Origin: Niastella soli
GTDB lineage: Bacteria; Bacteroidota; Bacteroidia; Chitinophagales; Chitinophagaceae
Direction of reading: 5' to 3'
Assembly (NCBI RefSeq): GCF_017742245.1
Contig: NZ_JAGHKO010000001.1
Location: 1,827,061-1,891,060 of the forward strand
Length of the DNA stretch: 64,000 nucleotides
The notes below the pieces were generated by a model. That model ran no database searches, was not told the DNA's origin, and worked only from the letters and a program-made list of their open reading frames with translations. Positions 30,663 through 40,548 of this stretch are shown piece after piece. Made by a program: the position numbers and the translations under genes. Numbering within the stretch: position 1 is the first letter of the stretch; each line of letters starts with the position of its first letter.

Positions 30663-31535
30663 ATGGCAAACAAGAAATTATGTGTGGCTGTTTGGATGGT
30701 TACATATAATCATGCGAAATATGTTGAGCAAGCAATTGAATCTGTAGTTAATCAAAAAGCCAATTTTGATTTTAAATTGTTCATAAGTGACGATAATAGC
30801 AAAGATGGCACCAACGATATTTGTAAAGCCCTAGAGTCAAAATATCCCGATAAAATTGAATTGGTTGTTAATGAAAATAATATCGGTCCTCAGGCAAATG
30901 CATTGAATACCTACGATAGATGTTTTAAATCCGGTGCCAAATATGTTGCATTATTGGAAGGAGATGATTACTGGAGCGACGAAAAGAAGCTACAAACACA
31001 GGTGGATGTTTTAAATGCCAACTCCAAATATGTAGGATGCTTTCATAATACGGAGGAAAGATTCGAAAGTAACAGTTCACGGGCTTCTTTTCTTTATGTC
31101 AATTATCCATCAGCGACCATTGTAACCTTTAGCGATTTAAGTTACAGAAATTTAATACCTACTTGTTCTATACTATTCAGGAATAACTTATTTGGCGATT
31201 TCCCGGATTGGTACAAGAAACTTAAGATGGGAGATTGGCCGCTTCATTTATTAAATGCCCAATTTGGTGATTTTTGGTACATTCCGAAAGTGATGGGCGT
31301 ACACAGATTGCACAATGAGAGCATATGGATGCTTCAGGACGCAGAGAGAAATATTCAATTTGTAATTGAGGCGTATGATCATATGATTGGTGGATTCGCA
31401 TCTAAGCCCCAATTGGCAGATCAGTTAAGAATAGGAAAAAAAGTTTTTGTAGAAGCACAACGTTGCCCAAAACAGAAGCCAGGTTTCAAAAAGAAAATAA
31501 AATCATTGATGGTTAGAGCTATCGAAAAGCTGTAG
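30663..31535 (+). CDS. Family 2 glycosyltransferase
   Basis: A 290-aa GT-A enzyme: the N-terminus AVWMVTYNHAKYVEQAIESV, nucleotide-binding SDDNSKDGT, and LLEGDDYWSD with the metal-binding Asp-Asp. The HLLNAQFGDFWYIP segment and the following HRLHNESIW are common in this GT2 subgroup. It is soluble, starts 2 bp after the propeller gene, and transfers one unknown sugar. Confidence 0.87.
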   Translation: MANKKLCVAVWMVTYNHAKYVEQAIESVVNQKANFDFKLFISDDNSKDGTNDICKALESKYPDKIELVVNENNIGPQANALNTYDRCFKSGAKYVALLEGDDYWSDEKKLQTQVDVLNANSKYVGCFHNTEERFESNSSRASFLYVNYPSATIVTFSDLSYRNLIPTCSILFRNNLFGDFPDWYKKLKMGDWPLHLLNAQFGDFWYIPKVMGVHRLHNESIWMLQDAERNIQFVIEAYDHMIGGFASKPQLADQLRIGKKVFVEAQRCPKQKPGFKKKIKSLMVRAIEKL

Positions 31536-31540
31536 GTTTC

Positions 31541-32185
31541 ATGACTTTAAAAAGTATCATTAAAAACTTATTGCCCCATTATATAGTTTCTAGATATAAT
31601 CAAAAGAATAATTCTACTACCAAGGATTCTTACTTGAAATATCTTGAACAGGGAAATTCTATTTTGCGGGATAATTTTTATATACGTGTAGATGTTCCTA
31701 CAGCTGGAAAGCGTGTAAAAATTGGGGATGATAACATGTTGGATTGTAACATAATTTTTGAGTCTGGAACGGGGGAGGTAATAATAGGAAACCGCGTATT
31801 CATAGGTGCAAGTACTATCATTTGCCGATCAAAAGTAGAATTTGGTAATAACATCTTTGTGGCATGGAACACCTGCTTTTATGATCATGATTCACATTCA
31901 CTTGATTATAGGCATCGGCAGCAGGATATCACTCAGCAGCTGACCGACTTCAGAAATGGCGAATCCTTTATTAAAAACAAGAACTGGGAAGTTGTAAACT
32001 CTGCCCCTATTAAAATATGTGATAATGCCTGGATTGGAATGAATGCACTTATTTTAAAAGGAGTAACAGTTGGTGAAGGGGCAATTGTAGCAGCTGGAAG
32101 TGTTGTTACAAAATCAGTACCGGCATGGACAGTTGTAGCAGGCAACCCTGCCAAGGTTGTAAAAAACTTAGAAGTTGGAAAATAA
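31541..32185 (+). CDS. Hexapeptide-repeat O-acetyltransferase (WcaF/CysE-like)
   Basis: A 214-aa left-handed beta-helix acyltransferase: VIIGNRVFIGASTIICRS, FYDHDSHSLDYRHRQQD (catalytic-type His region), then ICDNAWIGMNALILKGVTVGEGAIVAAGSVVTKSVP, the usual C-terminal block. Likely O-acetylates a sugar residue of the glycan. It overlaps the following epimerase gene by 11 bp. Confidence 0.84.
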   Translation: MTLKSIIKNLLPHYIVSRYNQKNNSTTKDSYLKYLEQGNSILRDNFYIRVDVPTAGKRVKIGDDNMLDCNIIFESGTGEVIIGNRVFIGASTIICRSKVEFGNNIFVAWNTCFYDHDSHSLDYRHRQQDITQQLTDFRNGESFIKNKNWEVVNSAPIKICDNAWIGMNALILKGVTVGEGAIVAAGSVVTKSVPAWTVVAGNPAKVVKNLEVGK

Positions 32186-33089
32186 GAATATACTTATAAT
32201 AGGGGCCAAAGGGTTTATAGGAAGCCATGTAACGGATCACTTTAAACAAATATGTGGTTATAACATATATGAGTGCGATGTAATGGTAGATTATATTGCA
32301 AACAACTATTTTCAGCTGGATCCTGTAAATGCCGATTTTCAGGAAATATTTGAGGAGGTTAATCCCGGTATATGTATTAATTGTTCTGGCGCTGCTAATG
32401 TACCCGATTCACTTGTTCATCCTTACAGAGACTTTTTACTAAATACAGCAAATGTTTACAAAATGCTCGAGGCTATTCGTAAACATTCGCCGGATTGCCG
32501 GTTTATTAATTTGTCAAGTGCAGCTGTTTACGGTAATCCGGTTTCGCTTCCTGTTAAAGAAACTGATATGGCGAAGCCTGTTTCGCCTTACGGAAACCAC
32601 AAGCTACATGCAGAGATGATTTGCGATGAGTTTTACCGGTTCTTTAATATTAAAACCTGCTCGGTACGTATTTTTTCAGCTTATGGTGAAGGATTGACAA
32701 AGCAATTGTTTTGGGACCTGGGTCAAAAGGCAAGTAAGGATAAAACTATATCACTTTTTGGAACGGGGAATGAAAGCAGGGACTTTATTTATGTAAAAGA
32801 CATTGCCCGCATTATTGAGCTAATAATACATAAAGCATCATTTAATGCTGAATGTTTTAACATAGGAAATGGTATTGAAATATCTATTAAAGAGGTCGCT
32901 GAATTGTTTTTACAACTTTTGAAATGGGACGGTACCCTGAGTTTTAAAGGTTCTGCACGTAAAGGAGATCCTTCAAACTGGAAGGCAGATATTTCTAAAA
33001 TAAAAAGTTTGGGTTATACTTCTTCATATACCATTGAAACAGGACTAAAAAACTATATTGAATGGCTGGTAGAAAAGAAATTGGTTTAA
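32175..33089 (+). CDS. NAD-dependent sugar epimerase/dehydratase
   Basis: A 304-aa extended short-chain dehydrogenase: GAKGFIGSHVTDHF nucleotide motif and catalytic YGNHKLHAE (Tyr-x-x-x-Lys) after LSSAAVYGNP. It modifies a nucleotide sugar by epimerisation, dehydration or reduction; the exact reaction cannot be read from sequence. It overlaps both neighbours (11 and 28 bp), so expression is coupled. Confidence 0.83.
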   Translation: MENKNILIIGAKGFIGSHVTDHFKQICGYNIYECDVMVDYIANNYFQLDPVNADFQEIFEEVNPGICINCSGAANVPDSLVHPYRDFLLNTANVYKMLEAIRKHSPDCRFINLSSAAVYGNPVSLPVKETDMAKPVSPYGNHKLHAEMICDEFYRFFNIKTCSVRIFSAYGEGLTKQLFWDLGQKASKDKTISLFGTGNESRDFIYVKDIARIIELIIHKASFNAECFNIGNGIEISIKEVAELFLQLLKWDGTLSFKGSARKGDPSNWKADISKIKSLGYTSSYTIETGLKNYIEWLVEKKLV

Positions 33090-34213
33090 TTTACTTCTAT
33101 AACGATGGTTGGATCGGTGGTACATATTACGTTTTAAATCTGGCAAAGGCATTAAACTCCTTACCGGAAGATCAAAAACCAGTTATACATCTTGTAACGA
33201 ATTCAGAACAGGATTTTGACCATTTTTTAAGTGAGACAAATTATCAATATCTTAAGTTTGTAAATACCAGTCCGAAATATTCACTAATTGAGAGAATAAT
33301 AAATAAAGTCAGCCGGACGATATTTAAGGGTAAAAATATCATTAACAGGAAAATTAGTTTGCCAACTACACTTTTCCCGGTGCTAAGCCTGGATGATTTT
33401 CCTCAGGTAGAAAAAAGAGTTTTTTGGATCCCTGATTTTCAGGAAAAATATTTACCACATTTTTTTTCAAAAGATGAGGTAGATATGAGGATGGAGTTTC
33501 AGAAAAGGATAGCCTATAGCAAAAGTTTTATAATATTCAGTAGCAATGATGCATTAACATCTTTTGAATATTTCTTTCCCAATGCTACGGCAACACCACT
33601 AGTGGTTCCTTTTGCAGTTTCTCATCCTGAATATAACCAGCTGGATGAAAACAGCCTTTTTTCAAAATACAACCTCCCGTCAACTTATTTTTTTTCACCT
33701 AATCAATTCTGGGCCCACAAAAATCATATTGTAATTTTAAAAGCCCTTAAAATTATAAAGGATGAGGGAATTGAGATTTGCATAGCGTTTTCTGGAAAAG
33801 AACAAGATCGCAGAAATCCTGACTACTTTAATGAGTTACTTACATTTGTTAAAGAAAATGATTTAAGTGAAAGTGTTCGCTTTTTAGGTTTTATTGACCG
33901 TAAGGAGCAACTTAAGTTGATGTCACTTTCTTTGGCTGTTATTCAGCCGTCTAAATTTGAAGGGTGGAGTACGGTGATTGAAGATGCAAAAGCAATGAAT
34001 AAGTTTGTAATTGCTTCAAATATTTCAGTGAATAAAGAGCAAATAAAGCACAATGTTGATTTTTTTGAAAGCGATAATGAAGTTCAATTGGCGCAAAAAT
34101 TAATTAGCATTATCAGAAACCCACCAGTTATTCAACATTACGATTACAAAGAAAACATAATAAAATTTGGCGAGGCCTTCAGCCGAGTTATTGCGGAAGT
34201 CACTGAAAAGTAA
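33062..34213 (+). CDS. Family 4 glycosyltransferase
   Basis: A 383-aa GT-B enzyme. The acceptor-side N-terminus reads IGLIYFYNDGWIGGTYYVLNLAKAL. The donor-side C-terminal domain has FFSPNQFWAHKNH and the E-x7-E type motif in SKFEGWSTVIEDAKAM. It retains the anomeric configuration by family. Its start lies 28 bp inside the epimerase gene. Confidence 0.85.
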   Translation: MAGRKEIGLIYFYNDGWIGGTYYVLNLAKALNSLPEDQKPVIHLVTNSEQDFDHFLSETNYQYLKFVNTSPKYSLIERIINKVSRTIFKGKNIINRKISLPTTLFPVLSLDDFPQVEKRVFWIPDFQEKYLPHFFSKDEVDMRMEFQKRIAYSKSFIIFSSNDALTSFEYFFPNATATPLVVPFAVSHPEYNQLDENSLFSKYNLPSTYFFSPNQFWAHKNHIVILKALKIIKDEGIEICIAFSGKEQDRRNPDYFNELLTFVKENDLSESVRFLGFIDRKEQLKLMSLSLAVIQPSKFEGWSTVIEDAKAMNKFVIASNISVNKEQIKHNVDFFESDNEVQLAQKLISIIRNPPVIQHYDYKENIIKFGEAFSRVIAEVTEK

Positions 34214-34257
34214 GAATTATATTAAGAGGCTTATAAAAGATACGATATTTTTCCAGC

Positions 34258-35181
34258 ATGGATGAATTAGCATTCCCAAAAATTACAATAATTACCCCTT
34301 CCTATAACCAGGGTGACTTTATTGAAGAAACTATTCTGTCAGTAATAAAACAGGATTATCCTAATATCGAATATATTGTAACTGATGGTGGAAGTACGGA
34401 CAAGACGGTGGATATTTTGCGAAAGTATGATGATAGAATCAGTTATTGGGTTTCAGAACCAGATAAAGGTCAGGCCGACGCAATTAACAAAGGATTAAAA
34501 AAAGCTACAGGTGATATTATTGCCTTTATTAACAGCGATGATTATTATGAACCTGGGACTTTTAAGTTTGTTGCAGAAGAATACAAAAAAGGCCATCACT
34601 GGATCATTGGTTCTGTAAGGAATTTTAGAGTAGAAACCGGTGAATCATACATCATTCAACAAAAAACAAACAACCAGGTATTTGACTGGCTGTTGAGAGT
34701 TAATGAAAATCATCAACCTGGTAATTTTTGGAGCAGGAAAGTCCTTGAACAGGTTGGATACATGGATGAAAAATTGCATTATTCATTTGATTGGGAGTAT
34801 TGGGTACGTTTTGTGGTGAATAAGTTTGAGCCTGTTGTACACAACGATCAGGTGTTGGCCAATTTCAGATTGCATAATGACAGCAAAACGGTAAAATACT
34901 GGCGTAATTTTAACCAGGAATTTATTGAGATCATCAATAGATATAAATTGAATTTGTCATTGTCGGAAATCAAGATGGCAGACAAAGAGATCAGGAAATT
35001 ATTGGTCAATGAAAAAATTAAATTTGGCAGAATCGAAAGTATAAATGGGAAATTCGGTAATTCGATTTCTTATTTTAAAGAGGCTTACAAAATTTCTCCT
35101 GCTGTGATTTTTTCTCCGAATTTTTTATTTGAGTTTTTTAAGGCTATACTTTATATGCCTTTGCGGAATAAATTAGGTTGA
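34258..35181 (+). CDS. Family 2 glycosyltransferase
   Basis: A 307-aa GT2 enzyme with ITIITPSYNQGDFIEETILSV at the N-terminus, VTDGGSTDKT and INSDDYYEPG, and a later HQPGNFWSRKVLEQVGYMDE acceptor-site segment. The close spelling to family members that begin SYNQG suggests a rhamnosyl- or related transferase, but the sugar cannot be assigned. It is preceded by a 44-bp gap. Confidence 0.87.
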   Translation: MDELAFPKITIITPSYNQGDFIEETILSVIKQDYPNIEYIVTDGGSTDKTVDILRKYDDRISYWVSEPDKGQADAINKGLKKATGDIIAFINSDDYYEPGTFKFVAEEYKKGHHWIIGSVRNFRVETGESYIIQQKTNNQVFDWLLRVNENHQPGNFWSRKVLEQVGYMDEKLHYSFDWEYWVRFVVNKFEPVVHNDQVLANFRLHNDSKTVKYWRNFNQEFIEIINRYKLNLSLSEIKMADKEIRKLLVNEKIKFGRIESINGKFGNSISYFKEAYKISPAVIFSPNFLFEFFKAILYMPLRNKLG

Positions 35182-35188
35182 TATTTAA

Positions 35189-36220
35189 TTGAATATGAAG
35201 GTTGCTATTTTGAGCAGGTCCGGTCCCTGTTTCCCCAACATTATTTCTATTGGACTTAGTGATATGCTTAACCATTTAGAAATTGAGACTAAAATTTTTT
35301 ATGACGGGATTCCATTATTAATGCGGCTGCTGCCTTTCAAAGAAACTCCAAAACATTGGTATAATAATCTTCAATATCGAATTCGTAATAAAATAAAATA
35401 TTACAAGCAGGATCAAAAACTATTACAGGAAATAAAACAATATGATATAGTGATAGTAGCTGAATGCTTACCTAATGCTTTATGGAAAAATTTTCTTGCC
35501 ATCGAAGAATTCAAAAAAAGAGTTCAAAAACCGGTAGGTAGCTATTTTGATGGGTCCGTTCATATAGCCCCCATACATGGGAGAATGCTATTCGATGGTG
35601 AAGATTATGCAGATGACAGGTATGATTTTAATTTATTTGTGAGTTCAGTTATTGAGTTAAAGAAAAAATCCTATACACCGAAACAAAAAGTTATAGGAGT
35701 CAATTTTCAGCAAGCGGGGCTTAAACCGACTGCAAAAGAAAGATTTATCGCTGTGATTGATTTTGAACAAAAAGGATACGAAGCATACAGGCAGCAACAA
35801 ATAAATATTTTGAAAAAGCTGGGAATTGAAACAATTATTCTTGAAGGACGATACCCTATAGAGGAAATCAGAAGTATATATAGCAAAGCTGCTGTTTTTT
35901 TTATGGCCTTTCCCGAAACATTTGGGCTTCCCCTAGCCGAAAATCTTGCCTCCGGGACTTATATTTTTACCCCTGACAGTGGCTGGCCGATGGCCTGGCG
36001 TTTAGATGATAATCCAATGCCATGGGGACCAGGCGTTTTACCAGATTGTTTTAAAGTTTATTCTAATGAACAGGATTTGGAAGCACAGTTATTACAGATG
36101 AAGGAAGATTACAATGGTAAAAAGGCACCCTTTGATGTATTTAATACATTTATAAAGCATTATTCCGATTTTTATTATGGCAGTTTGAAATCTTTAAAAG
36201 CGATACTTGACGAACTTTGA
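35189..36220 (+). CDS. GT-B glycosyltransferase, family 4-like
   Basis: A 343-aa protein with a GT-B type C-terminal half: RFIAVIDFEQKGYEAYRQQ, then FMAFPETFGLPLAENLASGTYIFTP carries the donor-binding Glu residues. The N-terminal half is divergent (ILSRSGPCFPNIISIG). Probably another sugar transferase of the pathway. A 117-bp spacer follows, containing an (ATT) repeat. Confidence 0.7.
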   Translation: MNMKVAILSRSGPCFPNIISIGLSDMLNHLEIETKIFYDGIPLLMRLLPFKETPKHWYNNLQYRIRNKIKYYKQDQKLLQEIKQYDIVIVAECLPNALWKNFLAIEEFKKRVQKPVGSYFDGSVHIAPIHGRMLFDGEDYADDRYDFNLFVSSVIELKKKSYTPKQKVIGVNFQQAGLKPTAKERFIAVIDFEQKGYEAYRQQQINILKKLGIETIILEGRYPIEEIRSIYSKAAVFFMAFPETFGLPLAENLASGTYIFTPDSGWPMAWRLDDNPMPWGPGVLPDCFKVYSNEQDLEAQLLQMKEDYNGKKAPFDVFNTFIKHYSDFYYGSLKSLKAILDEL

Positions 36221-36252
36221 TAGGGTTATTAAAAACGGCAATAATCTCTCGA

Positions 36253-36271
36253 GTATTATTATTATTATTAT
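36253..36271 (+). repeat. Short (ATT)n microsatellite
   Basis: Six consecutive ATT units lie in the 117-bp gap before an FkbM-type methyltransferase gene. Length changes here could alter spacing of expression signals, but no promoter match is clear. Confidence 0.7.
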
Positions 36272-36337
36272 CGTATTTAACACGTAACAGCAAGTGTTTA
36301 TTTAATTACCGCAATAGCGATTCAAACAATTTCCACA

Positions 36338-37099
36338 ATGAAAGATTGGATTGAACAGAAAAAACAGGGATTAGTTTATAGAGCACGTAACCTGCGTTAT
36401 GGAATATTATTCATGTTTTCGAAGTGGTATAAAATCCCGTCAAAATTATGGATCCGTGGCAGGTATCGTTCATTCCGTTTTCATTATCATCAAGCGGCAG
36501 CATTTAATTATGAGTTCAGGGAAATATGCCTGGAAGACTGCTACAGTTTGAAGGATATAAAAAAAAGAATACCGGTATCTACTATTATAGATATTGGGGC
36601 CAACCAGGGTTTGTTTTTACTGGCAGCCCGAAAAAATTTCCCTCATGCAACTATCCAGGGCTACGAGCCCAATCCCCTGTTAATCCCTTTTCTGGCCCAC
36701 AATTCAAAAAGTCTGAATGCGCAGATTTTTATTGAAGCGGTGTCCGATCAAAATGGGAAAATGCAATTACAATTTGGCGAATCCGATCTGCTAACCACAG
36801 CTATAAAATCTGAGGCAGGTACAGTATTAGGAGTTTCTTTTAATAAAGTAATTGAACGTGCCGGCGGACAAATTGATCTGCTGAAACTCGACTGTGAGGG
36901 AGGCGAATGGCCATTGTTGCAAATGACTGAATTATGGAAATGCGTGCGTGCAATTACAATGGAATATCATTTATGGGCAAAACCTGAGATGACAATTGAA
37001 AAGCTCGTAAATGAATTAACTTCAATGGGTTTTGAAATAATAAAAATATCTCAGTTGTCAGAATCATTCGGTATGTTAACAGCTGTAAAAGCAAAATGA
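36338..37099 (+). CDS. FkbM-family methyltransferase
   Basis: A 253-aa protein with STIIDIGANQGLFLLAARK (SAM motif I), GYEPNPLLIPFL, and the family-typical DLLKLDCEGGEWPLL. FkbM enzymes O-methylate sugars or polyketides; here a glycan methyl ether is likely. It overlaps the next gene by 4 nt (ATGA). The N-terminal 60 residues are basic and could associate with the membrane. Confidence 0.85.
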   Translation: MKDWIEQKKQGLVYRARNLRYGILFMFSKWYKIPSKLWIRGRYRSFRFHYHQAAAFNYEFREICLEDCYSLKDIKKRIPVSTIIDIGANQGLFLLAARKNFPHATIQGYEPNPLLIPFLAHNSKSLNAQIFIEAVSDQNGKMQLQFGESDLLTTAIKSEAGTVLGVSFNKVIERAGGQIDLLKLDCEGGEWPLLQMTELWKCVRAITMEYHLWAKPEMTIEKLVNELTSMGFEIIKISQLSESFGMLTAVKAK

Positions 37100-38322
37100 A
37101 AACTGTTTTAATCATTATCCCATATAAAAAAATATACCCGCCAATGAATGGTGGGATGCTTCGTTGTTTTCATTTATTACATCAGCTAGCGAGATATTTT
37201 GAAGTAACTGCCATCGTTCATCAAGACATAGAAAGTTTTAAGGAAAGCTTTATCCCGTTTCCGGACCTGAAAAAAGTAAAATTATTTAGCACAAAAGATA
37301 CGGCCGTTCGCAAGGATTTTTTCTCTGTTTTGCCAAACCGGTATCAGAAAGCATTAAGGTATCGCTGGTATAATAAATCACTGAAAGGCCCTGCTGATGA
37401 AAACTTTCTATTAATGTATCCGGTGGTGACTGAGGTATTAAGCCGAACAAAGTTTGATTTTATAATATTAGAAAACTTATCATCTCTCCTTTTAAAAAAG
37501 GTAATTGGAAAATATGCTCCAAAGAGCCATTTAATATATGATGCCCACAATGTAGATTATATTTTGGCCTTAAAAGATGTTGAAAAGAAACGAATGAGCT
37601 TTGAGCAAGCAGAAAGAATTAAAGAAGCGGAGTCTTCTTTGGCCGGCTCAATAGATCTTGTTTTAGCATGTAGCGATAATGATGGAAAGACCTTCGAAAG
37701 GTTAAATAACAATGCAATTAAAACGATTGTTGTTCCCAATGGTGTACAGGTCGAAAAGCGTTCACCCCATCTTAATTCAATACCAGCTGAATCACAAAAC
37801 ATTTTGTTTTGCGGTTCTCTTGATTATGAACCTAATGTACAGGGAATATTTTGGTTCATTAAAGATGTGTGGCCAATGGTTCAGCAACAGTTGCCTTTGT
37901 TAAAGCTATTAATTATTGGCAGTGGTAAACCAATGGGGCAGTTAGATCCGTTTAAAAACGACCCTTCTATTACATTTGTAGGTCAGGTTCCACAGGTAGG
38001 GCCTTATTATGAAGAGGCTATAATCAGTATTGTACCATTATTAACAGGAAGTGGTACCCGTTTAAAAATACTGGAGGCTATGAGCAAACGAGTTCCAGTA
38101 ATCTCAACTTCTATAGGCGCAGAAGGCATTGAATATATTCATGATGAAAATATTTTGATAGCGGATGATCCGAAAGTTTTTGCTAAAAACATTTGCGATT
38201 TAGTCAGGAACAAGGAAAAGCGAATGCATATTCAACAACGCGGTTACGAATTGGTAACGAAGTTATATGACTGGGATATTATTGGTGAGCAACTTGCTAC
38301 CTATTTAAAAACCAATTACTAA
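37096..38322 (+). CDS. Family 4 glycosyltransferase
   Basis: A 408-aa GT-B enzyme: N-terminal IIPYKKIYPPMNGGMLRCFHLLHQL, inter-domain YDAHNVDYI, and C-terminal ILFCGSLDYEPNVQGIFWFI with TGSGTRLKILEAMSKRVPVIST. The HNVDY and GSL..PNV signatures match a WcaL/RfaB-like GT4 group. Transfers one sugar with retention. Stop is 3 bp before the acyltransferase start. Confidence 0.88.
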   Translation: MKTVLIIIPYKKIYPPMNGGMLRCFHLLHQLARYFEVTAIVHQDIESFKESFIPFPDLKKVKLFSTKDTAVRKDFFSVLPNRYQKALRYRWYNKSLKGPADENFLLMYPVVTEVLSRTKFDFIILENLSSLLLKKVIGKYAPKSHLIYDAHNVDYILALKDVEKKRMSFEQAERIKEAESSLAGSIDLVLACSDNDGKTFERLNNNAIKTIVVPNGVQVEKRSPHLNSIPAESQNILFCGSLDYEPNVQGIFWFIKDVWPMVQQQLPLLKLLIIGSGKPMGQLDPFKNDPSITFVGQVPQVGPYYEEAIISIVPLLTGSGTRLKILEAMSKRVPVISTSIGAEGIEYIHDENILIADDPKVFAKNICDLVRNKEKRMHIQQRGYELVTKLYDWDIIGEQLATYLKTNY

Positions 38323-38325
38323 CTG

Positions 38326-39414
38326 GTGGATTCACAAAAAAAATTGCCATTTATACCGCAACTGGATAGCTTTCGGTTTATTGCAGTGTCACTTGTCATT
38401 ATTGCACATTGGTTACCCGTTAATTCCATAAACCAGATCCCCAATGGTTTTTTGGGCGTGACTTTCTTTTATGTTCTTAGTGGTTTTCTAATCTCTACCA
38501 ATCTTTTATACTCTAAAAAGTCAATATACCAGGCGCAGTTTACAATGCCCCAGGGGCTTAAAACATTTTATTTTAGAAGAACCCTACGGATTTTCCCACT
38601 CTATTTTTTTGTGCTGATATTGATCTATATTGGCAATAAGAACATATTTGAAGGAAAAACAGAATGGTATTTTTTATATATATCTAATTTTCTTGTTTAT
38701 AAAGAGCAGCACTGGCCTGGGATGTTATCGCATTTCTGGTCACTTGCTGTAGAAGAACAGTTTTACCTCGTGTGGCCGTTGTTGATCTTTTTATTTCCCT
38801 GGAAATGGTTGAGATATCTTTTTCCAGGAATTGTGATTTTAAGTTTAGTCAGTAAATTGTTATTCTTCTTTTATTCGACTAAAGGTTTCTTTAATTATTA
38901 CGATGCAATTCCGATTAACTGTTTCGATGCTTTTGGTATTGGTGCTGTATTGGCTTTAATAACAGTGGAAAAAAATACTTATCATCTTTTGGCAAAAGGA
39001 AGATTTCGATTATTTCTTACAGGCGCTTTAATTGCCTCCATTCTTATATTTCTTGCACGATTACCTTTTCTCTTTGGAATTTCGGTTTCCATGTTTTCGG
39101 CTTTGATAATTTTAAAGGCTTGCGAAGGCTATAAAGGGTGGATCGGTAAAATATTGAATCTTCCAATTATACTTTTTTTAGGAAAAATCAGCTACGGATT
39201 GTATGTGTATCATAATTTCATGCCGTGGTTGTTAAGGTGTATAAGAGGTGAAGAAACTACCTACCCATTGAATATTCCGCATTTTAGTATGCCATGGCTT
39301 CAACCTAAAATGGCTGTAGGGGTGCAATTTGCAATGTTGCTCGTAGTAGCAACATTGTCGTGGTATACTTTCGAAAGGCCGCTTAATAATTTAAAAAAAT
39401 ATTTCAAAGCATAA
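38326..39414 (+). CDS. Membrane acyltransferase 3 family (OafA-like)
   Basis: A 362-aa protein with about ten transmembrane helices. The N-terminus IPQLDSFRFIAVSLVIIAHW carries the family Arg and catalytic-type His, and SHFWSLAVEEQFYLVWPLL is the second hallmark. It acetylates or otherwise acylates glycan intermediates at the inner membrane. The start is GTG. The next gene begins immediately after its TAA, without spacer. Confidence 0.9.
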   Translation: MDSQKKLPFIPQLDSFRFIAVSLVIIAHWLPVNSINQIPNGFLGVTFFYVLSGFLISTNLLYSKKSIYQAQFTMPQGLKTFYFRRTLRIFPLYFFVLILIYIGNKNIFEGKTEWYFLYISNFLVYKEQHWPGMLSHFWSLAVEEQFYLVWPLLIFLFPWKWLRYLFPGIVILSLVSKLLFFFYSTKGFFNYYDAIPINCFDAFGIGAVLALITVEKNTYHLLAKGRFRLFLTGALIASILIFLARLPFLFGISVSMFSALIILKACEGYKGWIGKILNLPIILFLGKISYGLYVYHNFMPWLLRCIRGEETTYPLNIPHFSMPWLQPKMAVGVQFAMLLVVATLSWYTFERPLNNLKKYFKA

Positions 39415-40305
39415 ATGAAAATGACGCCCTTGGTAAGTGTGCTGATGACATCCTATAACAGGGAAAAGTACATTGCAGCCTCTATTGAAAGTGTGTTAGC
39501 ATCTACCTATAGTAATTTCGAATTGATTATAGTTGATGATGGTTCTTCAGATAGAACAGTAGAGATTGCCCGCGGTTATGAATTGAAAGACCCGAGAATC
39601 AAGCTATATATCAATGAAAAGAACCTTGGCGATTACTACAATCGCAACAAAGCAGCTTCTTATGCAAAAGGGAAGTATATCAAGTATGTGGATTCGGATG
39701 ATCTTATTTATCCGCATGGACTGAAAGTAATGGTGCGGTGTATGGAAATGTACCCTGAAGCAGCAATTGGTTTTACCGGTTTATTGAATCAGGAAGAAAG
39801 GCCATTTCCTTTCCTGTTACAACCGAAGGAAGCCTACGAATATCACTTTTTTAAACGTACCCTTTTTGATACTGGACCAACGGGATTGATATTTGTCACT
39901 GAAAAGTTCAGAGAAATAGGCGGCTTCAGCGGAAAAAGATACGTAGGTGATCTTGAAATTAATTTAAAGCTTGCTGCCAGGTTTCCCGTCGTAAAAATGT
40001 ACGCATCCCTGGTATTCTGGCAACAACATGAAGGCCAGGAATTTGTTATAGGACAAAATTCTACTGGTTACCTGGAACTGGAGCTTCCTGTAGTTAGTAG
40101 TGAACTAACTAAGAAAGAATGCCCGTTACCAGCTTCTCAGTGTGAAAGAATTATTAAGTATTATAGAAAAGTTTCTGCAAGGCGGCTTATTCGCATTGCC
40201 CTGATAAAAAGAAATCCCTCACTTGCCCTGACGATTTTCAAAAAACTTTCATTAAGATCGAGTGATTTGGCGAATGCAATTTTCTTTATGAAGAAAAAAT
40301 ATTAA
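39415..40305 (+). CDS. Family 2 glycosyltransferase
   Basis: A 296-aa GT2 enzyme with VSVLMTSYNREKYIAASIESV, VDDGSSDRTVEIA and KYVDSDDLIYPHG. A C-terminal basic helix region (RKVSARRLIRIALIKR) may sit on the membrane. It abuts the acyltransferase stop directly. The following 243 bp to 40548 show no gene and no clear terminator. Confidence 0.87.
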   Translation: MKMTPLVSVLMTSYNREKYIAASIESVLASTYSNFELIIVDDGSSDRTVEIARGYELKDPRIKLYINEKNLGDYYNRNKAASYAKGKYIKYVDSDDLIYPHGLKVMVRCMEMYPEAAIGFTGLLNQEERPFPFLLQPKEAYEYHFFKRTLFDTGPTGLIFVTEKFREIGGFSGKRYVGDLEINLKLAARFPVVKMYASLVFWQQHEGQEFVIGQNSTGYLELELPVVSSELTKKECPLPASQCERIIKYYRKVSARRLIRIALIKRNPSLALTIFKKLSLRSSDLANAIFFMKKKY

Positions 40306-40548
40306 TAAACTAATTATATTTTAAAAGTATTTTTAGTATGATGAGATCACTTGTCCATTGTCGCCTGAAATGAGTAAAAATCTAAAATGGTATCATAAGC
40401 GGCATATTTTTAAATAATTTCGTACCTTATACACAAATCTAAACAGCCCGCGAAGTAGAAGGCCTGGATATAATATTAAAGTTTGTTGGTTTCTCTGAAC
40501 AACTAGGAACGTAATACCAGTAAACTTTATAACTCTTAACCCGTATAA